From Ischnura elegans (Eukaryota > Arthropoda > Insecta > Odonata > Coenagrionidae), in the NCBI RefSeq assembly GCF_921293095.1, contig NC_060259.1, forward strand, positions 5,518,001 through 5,582,000: a stretch of DNA of 64,000 nucleotides, in the 5' to 3' direction. Every line of letters begins with the position of its first letter. Position 1 is the stretch's first letter. The notes under the pieces were generated by a model. That model was not told where the DNA came from. It was given only the letters and a program-made list of their open reading frames with translations, and did not search any database. This document shows positions 23,601 to 33,985 of the stretch, one piece after another. Both the position numbers and the translations under genes were made by a program.

Positions 23601-24214
23601 CCTCGATTAAGTTAGCGACCTGGATTCATCTTGATTACAATTAGACACCAATTGAACTTACAGCCACAAATACAGAAAGAATGAGGAAGATGACTGCACA
23701 GAGTGCAGATGATATTTGCCATAGAAATGTTTGTCAAATCGCCGTGATTAAAATGCACATAAACAAACAATCTAGAAGCGTTTAACATATTAGTTCCTAT
23801 CACCAGTTTATTAGAGAGAATTACCTGAAGCTGCAGTAGCGGCATTTTCGTATCTCCGATCTGGAACAGAAATGGTTCTCCATTAATCCATACGGCGATA
23901 AGGGATATTACACAGCTTGAAGGAAAAAAATTCATTGATATCTCACCCGCAAAAATCGTCGGCTTCGCATTCCACACAAGGCGGCCGGACGCGAAAAACT
24001 GCGTCGATTCAAAATGATGCGCGCACAAACGGTAGTTGTGCACCTTGGCAGGGTCACGACCAAGAAGGTCATTCCTCCCAGCTCTCTGGAGCCATATCTT
24101 CCCCATTTCAGCATTCTTCGGGATCCTGAAGAAGCTTATCCCTGGGGAAGATAATGGGTTCCTGCACCCTACAGCGCAGCACAAATTGCCTCCGCGGCGA
24201 CCTTTGGTTGCCAT
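20637..24214 (-). CDS. P-element-like transposase with THAP domain, six joined exons
   Basis: Exons 24214-23947, 23860-23825, 23510-23385, 22935-22861, 22753-22703 and 22447-20637 join through GT-AG introns into 789 codons including stop, with no internal stop. Exon 1 encodes a complete THAP finger (MATKGRRGGNLCCAVGC, FFRIP, W, CAHHF, P). The large exon carries the RNase-H-like core: D in NLDEVMI (about residue 341), D in VCDQGSN (about 431), the DYCHLLKATRN motif, and E in DCLENIFGQIRQRGG (about 657). It ends at a YV.G...RKL.....C..C motif. Family members cut and rejoin DNA at short inverted ends, using GTP in the characterised Drosophila enzyme. The linker exons are acidic and Pro-rich. A CRE-like site lies 165 bp upstream. 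Inverted ends and a target duplication were not found, so active element versus domesticated gene is open. Confidence 0.85.
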
Positions 24215-24377
24215 ATTTAAAGCTATAGATATAAAGATATATCTCCACAATCTATTAATGATTGCAACTGTGCGCCGTACTGAAATCTCACCGCCAAAGA
24301 TTATAAAGTCTCTCACCGCCAAAGAATCGCTTGCGTACACTCGGAAAATCCAGGAAACACGCGGCTGTAGCGTCCTC

Positions 24378-24389
24378 CGTGACGTCACG
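24378..24389. promoter_or_regulatory. CRE-like palindrome upstream of the transposase gene
   Basis: GTGACGTCAC lies about 165 bp upstream of the minus-strand start codon at 24214. Comparable TGACGTCA sites precede the THAP frames at 6745 and 26776. Role as promoter element is inferred. Confidence 0.4.
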
Positions 24390-24575
24390 AAAACGAGTCA
24401 AAACATAATTGGTGTAGAATAAAATTTTAGACGAAAAAATATGCATATACGAGTGTTAATTAAAAATTATTATTAATTATTCACCCCGAAAATAACGTGA
24501 GGGACAACCACCGTTTACAGTAATATTGCTGATTTGATCAACCTTGACGGAGGAGTGCTGAAGTCCCTTGGCTTA

Positions 24576-25484
24576 AGCCCGTATGACACTTGCCAATTTA
24601 TTGGCCAATATATCGGCGCGCAATATTGGTTAAAATATTGGGCTTTAGGCATCGTATGACACGTACCAATATTTACACCAATATTGGCCGTTATAGTGTT
24701 CTAATACCCCACTGGAGAACGCCACATAACACAAAATGACAAAAGAGCATCTCAAGACGCAGATTGATTGCCAATGAGCTACAGAATGGGAGGTGGCATA
24801 ATAATTGTAAATTTAATAACTATTTCGAGGGGCTGCAAAGATATTCTCGAATTGCTCGAAATTTCATTCGGGTGAGTTCCTTGAATGATGAGAGATAGGA
24901 AATATTGTGATCTCATAGGTGAGCCAAGATAACGTAGCGGCTCGTTTTGGCTGGAATATGTTCATCGAATAAACAGAGATTGTGTCATCAATTGGGACTT
25001 TCACCCGAAACTTTAGCGCTCAAATCATGAAAAATAGTTTAATAATTGTAATTTAAACAAAATATAGACGCAATCGAGGAGAATCACGACGTTTTTATTC
25101 ATTAAATATCCGAAATGTTATTTCCGAATTACCCACTTTAGACAGTTGATGTTTGTGAATTTATGTTCTCTCAAAGTACATATTAATTATTTGAGCTATT
25201 CCATGGATTGCTATGCTTCTAAAGTTTTTATATATGATATTAAAATTCCGAGGTGAAATGTTTTGCAACGAGCTTCTAGATTTGGCCACTAGGAGTCGAC
25301 AAGACTGAGTTCTGATTGGAGATTGGCCTCGAGAAAATAGAACCCGTTCTAAAATCTAGATTGGCCAAGAAATTGTGCCCAATATTGTGAAACGGAGATT
25401 GGGCTAGAAATTGGTGTGTGTCAGTGGGTCCACAATCCAATATCCAATGGATTGGCCAATAAATTGGCAAGTGTCATACGGGCT
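24576..25484. mobile_element. Harbinger-like non-autonomous element (MITE), TTA duplication
   Basis: Inverted ends begin AGCCCGTATGACACTTGCCA and continue ATTTATTGGCCAAT, with TTA on both sides (24573-24575 and 25485-25487). A 3-bp TTA/TAA duplication is typical of PIF/Harbinger. The inner sequence repeats GCCAATATT/AATATTGG words near both ends and has no coding potential I can see. Confidence 0.7.
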
Positions 25485-25542
25485 TTACCCAGAAACCCGC
25501 CGAGTGGGAAGACTGTATGTTTAGACTGTGGCCGAGCTATGA

Positions 25543-25890
25543 ATGCACCCTAAGTTAAACAAGGTTGTCAAATCAGATGGTTTTCCAACGCCTTCTGTTG
25601 AACATGCATTCCAATATCTTGTTGATGCAAAATATTTCACTGTTCTTGATCTTAATTCTGCCTTTCATCAAATACCATTATCTGAGAGTTCTAAGAAATT
25701 AACTGCTTTTGTGACGCCGTTCGGAGTGTATCAGTATAATAGATTGCCATTTGGTTTTGCAAATTCTCCTCAAATATTCACTCGTCTCATCAATGAAGTA
25801 TTGGGCGATTTGAAATATTCCTGTGTCTATCCATATATTGAGGACTTGTGTATCTATTCCAAGTCTGCTGAAGACCATGTATCTCATGTT
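25543..25890 (+). pseudogene. Ty3/gypsy reverse transcriptase fragment
   Basis: The frame runs from PKLNKVVKSDGFPTPSVEHA through FTVLDLNSAFHQIPL, FVTPFGVYQYNRLPFGFAN and SPQIFTRLINEVLG to VYPYIEDLCIYSKSAEDH. These are the ordered RT blocks of gypsy-type pol ('fs.lDL.sgfhQIpl', 'yeFnrLPFGL.nAP..Fq', 'YlDDi..fS'). The active-site YLDD reads YIED, so one catalytic aspartate is Glu. The fragment starts abruptly at 25543 without protease and ends near 25890, where it abuts a piggyBac fragment in opposite orientation. No LTR was seen, so it is a dead scrap. Confidence 0.8.
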
Positions 25891-26520
25891 ACTATTCCAC
25901 CTGTTTTTATTCCTATTCTCACTGTTATTATTCCACCTACAAACAATATTGCCGTTTCCATCAATTCGGTAATCAAATGCGCCCCCATCTTTTTTTATTT
26001 AGGGTAACATCAGATATTAGAGGAGGTTTGTCTACGCAATCTTTTCTCGCTGTGCCTGTTGCTTGGTGGCCCATTGAATGAAGTTTGTCAAGGAGTGCAA
26101 TGCTTGTGAAAAGGTTGTCGAACACAAAATGGTATTTACTAAGATGCTGCGTTGAGAGTGCCTCAGTGAATTGCAAAACAACTGAGGCACCTACACCATA
26201 CTATTTGCATTGATTGTTCGGGTTTTTTCCTTGATAAGGCTGAAACCAGCATATGTAGCCTAGATGCGTAGGACCACACCAGAATGTATAACCAAAGTGA
26301 ATAGGCTTACCTCGAATGAACTGTTTGCACCTGTGACAACCGAAATAGGTAATCATGGCCTCATAAAAGCTGAAGTATATTTCATTTGATACGAATTTCA
26401 TACATCTGTCATTCAGACGCTCAATTAGAGGTCGCAGCTTGGAAAACTGGTCCATGTGGTTCAAGTTAGAATAGACCTCTGGACACCTATCAAGGTAAAG
26501 ACCTTTCTGAAAAGTACGTG
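25885..26520 (-). pseudogene. piggyBac transposase pseudogene, central part
   Basis: Minus-strand reading gives LYLDRCPEVYSNL, NHMDQFSKLRPLIERLN, then ITYFGCHRCKQFIRGKP, GYICWFQPYQGKN, a TAG stop at about 26198, YGVGASVVLQFTEAL and FDNLFTSIALLDKL. After a frameshift near 25975 it continues GAFDYRIDGNGNIVCRWNNN. These are the ordered blocks of the piggyBac core. The first catalytic Asp (in 'DE.M..fkGR') is replaced (SFYEAM), the second is kept (FDNLFTS), and the third region reads RWNNN. It continues the N-terminal piece at 28190-28545, from which it is separated by an inserted THAP element. Confidence 0.8.
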
Positions 26521-26645
26521 TAAATATTAATCTAAGTGGCGTAACACTTTGGCCGTATAATCTTGTATTTTTTTATTTCGAGCATTTTAAATAGCTGTCA
26601 CTTGCCATGCAAGAAGAACGTAATTCGCCCCACTGCCATCTTGAA

Positions 26646-26660
26646 TGACGTCAGCTCATG
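26646..26660 (+). promoter_or_regulatory. CRE-like site before THAP fragment
   Basis: TGACGTCAGCTCATG lies about 115 bp upstream of the THAP coding block and has an inverted partner at 27995-28009. Its position matches the TGACGTCA sites before the other THAP frames. Confidence 0.4.
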
Positions 26661-26775
26661 TGTTGTTCGCGTCCGTGCGCATTACTGTAGAGGAGGTAAA
26701 GAATTAGTGATTTTGTGGATATTACGCCGTTTCTGCTGTCGTACGTATTTCGTCGATTTGTCGAAGCGCAGCTAT

Positions 26776-26905
26776 AAGTACTGCATTGTGCCTATGTGCA
26801 GTAATACTAGTGGAAATGGCTCAAATAAGTATTTTCACACGGTCCCCCAAGACGGTGAACATCGAACTGTTCGGATGAAAAAGTGCCGACGAATTTCAGT
26901 CTCTT
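26776..26905 (+). pseudogene. THAP-domain fragment
   Basis: The frame reads YKYCIVPMCSNTSGNGSNKY followed by FHTVPQDGEHRTVRMKKCRR and stops at about 26905. It has the first Cys pair, the 'F..vP.d' step and the basic stretch of a THAP finger, but 'kW' reads VRM and the second half (C..HF, P) is absent. It resembles the THAP start at 6745 (CIVPLC/CIVPMC followed by N and T), so both come from related elements. No catalytic part follows in the 1.3 kb to the element's right end. Either an exon border or decay ends it here. Confidence 0.55.
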
Positions 26906-28189
26906 GATTTATTGGTACTTACTACGAAAACTCTAATATAATTAACTGAAGTAATTCTTTCTTGAAACTAGGGAAAGACTGGACAATGTTAGAGTAACTC
27001 GAATATATGCTTACAAAACCAAATGAATAAGTACCGTAGAACCCTACAGCTCATTGATAGGTAACAAAATGTAATAATAATAAGCGGATAGTTTTATCTC
27101 CTATATTTTTGCTGTGGGTAAAGAATGTAAGGAACAACAACAGAAAAAGGGGAATTTTTTTATCCCATTAAGTTACTTAAAAGTGAAATTTTGAGCAAGT
27201 GGGCTACTTCGAAGAAGTTCCATATTATATTTTCCACACATCAGGAAATACTAATTATTATGTCTATTAAATCGGAGATTTCACCACTTAAAAATTTCAT
27301 CAGGTTGTTCTACACGAATAAATAACGGGAAAATTTGTTTTCCTTAAAATGCCAAATAAAAAAGATACAATACCACTTAGAGTAAAGTCTTACGTACCCA
27401 AACTGGCTATGCAATCCTTACACGAAATAGTCACAACTTTGCTTTCGCCGCTCTCCTCCAAAAGACGGGCTTCAACAACATAGGCCTTCGATTGAACCTA
27501 CGAATACGATCACGGACGATGCATTCATTTTTATCACGCTTAACCACGTAACTTATAGCATCATCGCCGTATTCTTCTCGTCTGACTCTATGTGAATAAA
27601 AGGATTTAGAAACGTTAACATCAACTAATACCCTAAGAAAATCAATTTCCACTCGTGGTGATATACTCACCTAGCCATCTTCACTCCCCGGGTCTCAGAA
27701 TTTTTGCAGTTACTATTAATTCAGTAGTTACTATTTATACCTATGAATGTAAACATTGAGGCAGTTGAAAATTTAGGCAAGTTTCTCGCGTCTCCCTTAT
27801 CGAAACCAGGATCCATGATGCCCACGGAAGCAAAATAATATCCCCAGTAACTTTTTCACTCTTCGGAAAAGCACGTCACGGCGATATTATGTTCACTTCT
27901 CAAAGTGAAACGCTAACGAAGTGCCGATCCGTGCTGAAGATCTTGCAAATCTGCCGAACCCCCATGAATTTCATGGGACCGCCGCATGGTTGCATGAGCT
28001 GACGTCATATTTCCGTCAGCCAATGGAAATACGTATTGAGGTGGGAGTGTCTGCTGATGAGAAAAGCTTCCTTTTCTTGCCATTAAAAAACATTCCATGG
28101 AAAATTATTACATATAATAAACGTTTTACGTATATATTTATCCTTATTGATTTTTTAGAACATATTTGAAGGCAAATTAAAATTTTGTC

Positions 28190-28545
28190 CAGAGGTGTAT
28201 TGTCGGCAAAATGCAAATTTGAAAATATTGTTTCAAATCGGTCATGATTCATTGCACCACCAACTAGAGAATTATGCGAATCTGTTCTCTGCTCCAAAAA
28301 AAAATGCTTCACCTCGGAACAGAGACGTAACTATTCAGGAAAATTATTCCCAAAATACACCGACAGTCAGGTCAAGGTTCACTTCAATATCCAGAAAGAA
28401 TTCTAAATATTCTGTGGGGGTTTTCATTTTCATGAATTATTCTACTCAAACTCTGCCTCCTACTGGCTGGGCAGTCAGATCGGCTTTCTTCCACTTGCGC
28501 ACAACTTTGGTTACCTTTTTCCTTGGAGCAAGAAGAGGTTGAGAC
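28190..28545 (-). pseudogene. piggyBac transposase pseudogene, N-terminal part
   Basis: Minus-strand pieces in changing frames read ALTSASSQPLLAPRKKVTKV, VRKWKKADLTAQP, then TPTEYLEFFLDIEV, then SLVGGAMNHDRFETIFSNLH followed by FADNTPLDK. These are the N-terminal blocks of the piggyBac family ('W...d......f..f.d......M...RF..i...lhf.dN'). Stops and frameshifts separate them. The next expected block (KLRPLIE.LN) is found at 26470, beyond the inserted element. Confidence 0.75.
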
Positions 28546-28829
28546 GAAGCAGAAGTCAGTGCACCGTCATTTTCAGTACCTAGTATCACAATCCGATATC
28601 AGTAAAAGGTCAGTATGGTCAAAGTTCTCGTCAAAAGAACCATGAATGAGATGAGCAGGAGCTCGCAGCAATGAACCGGGAAGATTTATAATTGTTCCAT
28701 ATCTAATTGCTTACTTGATTTAAAATTAAAGTGAATATTTCAGTGCACCTGAATGCATGCTTTGGAATGGAAACCAAAAATGGAACACTTTCAAATAATA
28801 GCTTATAACTAAAACAAGATACATATGTT
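28546..28829. other. No recognisable feature
   Basis: This is presumably the 5' flank of the piggyBac remnant. No TTAA-flanked inverted end could be identified. Confidence 0.3.
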
Positions 28830-29863
28830 GGCTGCTATTCTGGATAAGCGTTGTAAAAAATAGCATATGCTATTCTGCGGGTCATTATTGCAACGACCCC
28901 GTATTCTGAATGACGTGTAGTAATAATTTTGTTCGGAATAGCATCATGCTATTTCTTGCGCGAGCTATTTGGAAGCTCCGCCCCTTCCCGTATGAAAAAC
29001 TTTCTGAACAGTTTGCGCAACCAATGAGGGAGAAGATATTTTATATATTTTTCTGTATTTTATGGAATATTGACTTGCAATTACAAATAATTGCTTCATT
29101 TGCATTTAAAAATTATATTAAACCGTGGATTTATATAATACGCTTTGAAAATCTCGTTTTGGAAATCAGCTGATTGTTGTTGTTTTGATATTATCACAAT
29201 GGCTTCAGGCAGGTGGGATTAGGCCATACTTTTACTGTTATAATGATGATTTATCGGGCATAAATATTGAATCATTTACCTATATCCAATCGGTCCTTTA
29301 TCGTGAGATATATGTTATGCTAAATAATCATTGAAAGCTAAATATGTTTGATTTTCTTCGTAATTGTCTTAGGCTTCGAAGTCTGTCTGTTCGTTGCATG
29401 TCAAAATAAATATTTACCAACTTTTATTGCTTTGGTCGTGACGATATAGCTTTACTGTATGGACTAGAAGCTTTCGTTTTTAATACTAACATTATTTTAT
29501 ATGACTCCCTAATTTCAGTATTCAATCTCTGTTTAGGAACTGAAGTAGGTGGCAACGTCACAGCTGTACTTTCATGTATTACGATGGAATAGTATCGATA
29601 TTTCAGCTGCAGATTTGGAAAAAGCAGAGGGAGGTGATGGTGAATTTGAGGATGATGGATCAGCTGTGAAAAAGTGAATCTAGCAATAGTGAATCGTGTG
29701 GAAGTGCTGTTGTGTCAGTTATCGTTTCGTATCAGCTGATTTTAATGTGCCCACTGAAATTTTTTATAGACCCTGAACTGTGCCGATATACTGAAAATTA
29801 ATTGTGTGAATAACTTGCTTGGCTATAGAGGAAACAATTTGTATTGAATGCCACATGATATAT
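28830..29863 (+). mobile_element. GGCTGCTATTC element, copy 1 (left half)
   Basis: It begins GGCTGCTATTCTGGATAAGC and matches copy 2 (30881) and copy 3 (51387) at high identity through the ATCAGCTGATTGTTGTTGTT block and the stretch before 29863. It breaks off where a CCCAGACAGCACA end begins, and its right half is not in the window. The short frame after GAATGA..CGTAGTAATAAT (about 80 codons in copies 2 and 3) is interrupted here because the start region reads GACGTG. Confidence 0.85.
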
Positions 29864-30100
29864 CCCAGACAGCACAATCATTTGTATACAAATGGTAAAT
29901 CTTTTGTACCCTTACAAATTGTACCGATTTTTGTAATACAACTGTATTACAGTTGTATTCAAACGTCTTGTATACAGACCCGCCCGGAAAACAAAAGAAC
30001 GATGGAATACGTATCGTCGAACTTGCTAAAACTCACTTTCCTGATACCTCGTTATGAGAAGTGCTGAGAAGGTAGATAGAGTTCTTCTTCATATTTTCTG
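29864..30100 (+). repeat. CCC-type terminus with TTTGTATACAAAT word (F)
   Basis: It starts CCCAGACAGCACAATC exactly where copy 1 of the GGCTGCTATTC element breaks off. Words such as TTTGTATACAAATGG, TTGTACC and TTGTATTACAG recur for about 100 bp. The preceding dinucleotide is AT. No matching right end was found. Confidence 0.5.
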
Positions 30101-30880
30101 GTTCGCTTTATTGATTGCTTTGACCCCTCGCCGTGTTGGATTCTTTTTATCTCGGTTTTGCCCCCTGCTTCATTTGGTTTGGACTATTCTCACGATTTTG
30201 ACCCCAGCTTCGTTGTGATTTTGGACTCTTCGTTGTTGTTAAACTACGGCTGCGACAGTGAAATACTGTATTATTTCCTACCATTCTGCGATATTTAGTG
30301 AGCCTTAATAGATTCTCAGGTCATCTGTGCTACAAGCTCCCGTGTCAACTCTAGAACCCACGGCTGTTATTTCAGGTAAGTGCTGGCATTCAATGATTTA
30401 ATCGATGCATGCATACAAATTTTAAGCTTGGAAAGTGGTTCTGCTGTAGAAATTTTAGGCATATTGATAATGCAGTTAATGTACTAGTGACGTGTTGCTG
30501 TCTCGTTTTATTCATTATTTATCGCTACGGATATAATAGTCAACCTAACATCAACACAACATAGACCAAGGGAAGCCAGCAAAAGTATAATTTTAATGAA
30601 TGGAATTAGTGAGGCAAGAGAGAATTTTGGGTGTGTACTACATTTTCGTGAAAGTCAAAGGTCACCCAATCTTGTGAAGACTTGAAGAAGTGCCAATTTA
30701 ATTTTTTTTAATTTTCTCCCGTATAAAACTCCTGATGCAGTTTTGTGGTACATCAGTAAATGTGATGATAGGGGAGGTTTGTTATTAAGGTAATTGGAAT
30801 GCAACGAAATTTTAGGTAATTTGTATTACCCCATGGAGTAATAACTTCATCTTTTGACTTATTTCTCTGGGGAAAACCAA
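30101..30880. other. Leader-like stretch with strong splice donor
   Basis: Pyrimidine-rich sequence leads to GGCTGTTATTTCAGGTAAGTG at about 30363-30383, a good donor context. This would fit the non-coding 5' exon of element F. No coding exon was found after it before 30881. Confidence 0.3.
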
Positions 30881-31132
30881 GGCTGCTATTCTGGATAAGC
30901 GTTGCAAAAAATAGCATATGCTATTCTGCGGGTCATTATTGCAACGACCCCGTATTCAGAATGAAGCGTAGTAATAATTTTGTTCGGAATAGCAGCATGC
31001 TATTTCTTGCGCGAGCTATTTGGAAGCTCCGCCCCTTCCCGTATGAAAAACTTTCTGAACAGTTTGCGCAACCAATGAGGGAGAAGATATTTTATATATT
31101 TTTCTGTATTTTATGGAATATTGACTTGCAAT

Positions 31133-31443
31133 TGTTGGATATATGTGTGGTACATCTATATTGCGCAAAACTGTTGATGCGCATACGCACGTTGGTGTGC
31201 GCACGTTGGTGTGCGCACGTTGGTGTGCGCACGTTGGTGTACGCACGTTAGTTGGCGGGAGAGCCAGTCGGTCAGTCTCTCGCAGTCACTCTGTATGTGT
31301 TGGTATGTGAGCCTGGTGTGTTACCATGGGCCCAGGGGGCCATGGTGTGTAGCAAGGGAATGTATTTTCTTTGTTGGCAATAAAGCCCAATTACTTAATC
31401 AATTAAGTTTTACTCAAATCTGTTAACCCGAGAAACCTGAACA
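31133..31443 (+). repeat. Copia 5' LTR
   Basis: TGTTGGATATATG...CCTGAACA, 311 bp. It contains four to five tandem units of GCGCACGTTGGTGT (14 bp) at 31187-31250, and CAATAAAGCCC, a polyadenylation-signal context, near 31376. Confidence 0.95.
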
Positions 31444-31454
31444 TGGTAGCAGAA
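31444..31454 (+). promoter_or_regulatory. Copia primer-binding site
   Basis: TGGTAGCAGA immediately follows the 5' LTR and is complementary to the 3' end of metazoan initiator tRNA-Met (..TCTGCTACCA). Confidence 0.7.
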
Positions 31455-31504
31455 GTCCGTGGTTCACGTGGTGGTTTCTTGGTTATTGTACGAGTGACGG
31501 TAAA

Positions 31505-33611
31505 ATGGCGAAGTACAGTGATTTGGTTATACCGGTGTTTGACGGAGAAGAATACGGTACGTGGAAGAAACGTGTGACATTATTTTTGAAACTTAAAAAG
31601 TGTGACAATGTCATAATGAGAGGAAAAGTTTCATCGGACAAAGAGGATTGGGATGAAAATGATTTAAAGGCAATGAACTATATATACGGCGCTATTTCAA
31701 ATAAGCAATTGGAATTTGTATGTGATAAAACGACGGCGTACGATATAATTAAGAAGTTCGATAGTTTATATCTGAAAGAGTCAACAGCACTGCAGATTGT
31801 GTGTAGAAATAAATTGGAAAGACTGAGACTTACAGATTACAGTGACTCGGCGAAATTTTTCAGTGACTTTGAAAAATTGGTAAATGAGTTGAAAACCGCT
31901 GGCGCGAGTGTTTCAGAGAAGGAAAAATTAAATTATATGTTGAACACGTTGCCTGACTCGTACAGTTACATTGGTGATTTAATTGACACGTTAAAAGAAG
32001 AGGATCAAACAGCTGACTATGTGAGGAATAAAATTCAAATGGCCGAGTTGAAAAATCAAAGATGCGAGACTTCGGCTAGGAAAAGCAACGCATTCGCGGC
32101 GGATAGAAATAGGCAAGAGCGAACATGCTTCCAATGTGGTGAAGTGGGACATATACGAAGAGATTGCAGAAGTAGTGGACAAGTGACAAGTAGCAGAGGC
32201 ACATGGCGTTCATCGCGATGCAGACAAGGATCCGGAAGAAGAGGCTTCGTAAGGGGGCGTGGCAGCTTTCATCGCGGGCAGCGCGGAGTATGGCACGGAG
32301 CATGCGCAGACCAAGAACAGAAGAATGAAGAATACAGCGCATGGCTTACAACGGTTGCTCATCGTGCGGTGCATAACACTGAGATAAGTAATGTAGATCG
32401 TAATGAAATAAAGTGGCTTCTTGATAGTGGCTGTACAGACCACATCATTAATGATGATAGATATTTTGATAAATGTATTGTTCTGAAGCAACCCATAAAT
32501 GTTCATTTGGGTAATAATGAAATTCTAAAAGCCACAAAAATCGGAAATGTGTTAAGTTATTTTGATGCATTTGGCAAGAAGAATTTAGTTAATATGAAGA
32601 ATGTATTGTATGTTAAAGATATGCAATCAAACCTGATTAGCTACAGCAAAATAACTGTGGGTAATACAATTGTTTCTAAAGGCAAAATGACCAAAATTAT
32701 TGATTTTAAAGGTAATGTTACAGCAGTAGCTTTGGAAGTGAATGGTTTATACATTATGAAAAGCAAAGTAAAATCAGGAACTTTGGTAAATGTTGCAAAT
32801 AAAAGTGTTGATTCTATGACTCTAAAGGAAAAATGGCATCGTTTATTGGGACATGTAAATTTTAAATATTTAAATACTTTGGTGAAAAATCAGCTGCTGG
32901 ACGGTATTCCGAGTGAACTTGAATCAGACTTTTTGAAATGTAAATTATGTATTGAAAACAAAATGAGTAATGTTCCATTTAAGAATAATAGGAACAGAGC
33001 AAAAGATATTTTAGAAATTGTTCATACTGATGTTTGTGGACCTTTCCAAACCACGGGTCTTAAAGGTGAAAAATATTTTGTTTCTTTCATTGATGATTAT
33101 AGTAAGATTGCTAAAGTTTATACGATGAAATCTAAAACTGAAGTGTTTGATTGTCTTGTTGAATTTGTGAATGAATGTGAAAATCTTACAGGTAAAAGGG
33201 TAAAATTTTTGAGATGTGATAATGGGAAGGAATATTTGAATGGTGACATTTATAATTTTACCAGAGAGAGAGGTATTGTAATTAACAATTGTCCATCATA
33301 TGTACATGAACTGAATGGAACAGCGGAACGGTTTAACAGGACCATAATGAATATGGCACGTTGTTTGTTAGCAGAAGCAAATGTGCACAAAAGGTATTGG
33401 CCAGAAATTATATTTACTGCAACGTATTTGAAAAATCGTACATTAGCCAATACTATTGAAAGAAAAACTCCCTATGAGATATTTTTCGGTAAGAAACCAG
33501 ATGTTTCCAATTTACGTTTGTACGGAAGTACTGTTTTTGTTAGAGTTCCAGAACAGAAAAGATCTTCAAAATGGGATAAAAAGGCAGATATGGGTATTTT
33601 AATTGGTTATA
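31505..33611 (+). pseudogene. Copia gag-protease-integrase part of the polyprotein
   Basis: One open frame from ATG 31505 encodes a gag-like region starting MAKYSDLVIPVFDGEEYGTW and a CCHC zinc knuckle CFQCGEVGHIRRDC (residues 208-221). The aspartic protease motif WLLDSGCTDHI is at residues 305-315 (DSG 307-309). The GAG-pre-integrase/HHCC zinc region has WHRLLGH (444-450) and C-x2-C (479-482). The integrase core has D509, D572 and E608. The frame is natural up to 33611 (..MGILIGY), where a TA-flanked MITE enters and appends a few foreign codons before a stop. The proteins of this order package RNA, cleave the polyprotein and integrate the cDNA. No decay beyond the insertion is visible. Confidence 0.95.
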
Positions 33612-33985
33612 TACCTTGTTCGCGAACTGAAGGCGGCTGGGTGGAAAATAGAAAGTAGCCAATGGGAAGCGCTGCCCCTTCCACCTCTCCGTTCCCCTCC
33701 ATCCCCTTCCCTTTTCCACTCCGCTCCCCTCCATCCGGCCGACCGGCGTTGCCAGCCTTGGGAGTAACGGTACTTACGGCAGGCTCTCGGGCGAAAGCTC
33801 GGCGATCTCCAAAGATTCCGCTTGGCAACACTGCCTGCTGGAGAGCGAAGTGGACGGAACGGAGTTCGGAGAGAGACTGCGGGCTCTTGCACACTTTCTC
33901 CTGTCGCTCTTCTGTGATTGGCTAGAAGAGTGGGTGGGTTGCGAGCACGCTCAAGGTCAGCCGCCTTCAGTTCGCGAACAAGGTA
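33612..33985. mobile_element. 374-bp MITE, TA duplication (Tc1/mariner-like)
   Basis: Inverted ends TACCTTGTTCGCGAACTGAA continue with GGCGGCTG and are perfect for at least 27 bp. TA lies on both sides (33610-33611 and 33986-33987), and removing the insert and one TA restores the copia reading frame (..GY|SNVGY..). The interior is GC-rich and pyrimidine-biased on the plus strand (CCCCTTCCACCTCTCC) and codes for nothing. The TA target suggests mobilisation by a Tc1/mariner-type enzyme. Confidence 0.9.

Larger units (their letters stand above)
26477..28199 (+). mobile_element. THAP-bearing element inserted in the piggyBac pseudogene
   Basis: It splits the piggyBac frame between HFADNTPLDK (28190 side) and the LRPLIERLN segment (26470 side). 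Its edges carry the short inverted motif ACCTCTGGAC. Inside, TGACGTCAGCTCATG is present at 26646 and inverted at 27995-28009. A THAP fragment lies near its left end. I could not define a clean target duplication, so the exact borders are estimates. Confidence 0.5.

Noticed and set aside
31016-31246. Minus-strand frame with repeated 'VRTPTC' pattern
   Set aside because: It is the antisense of the 14-bp units in the copia LTR and has no coding meaning.
31444-31460. TGGTAGCAGA as part of a tRNA gene
   Set aside because: Only ~10 nt match a tRNA end and they sit exactly after the LTR, the place of a primer-binding site.
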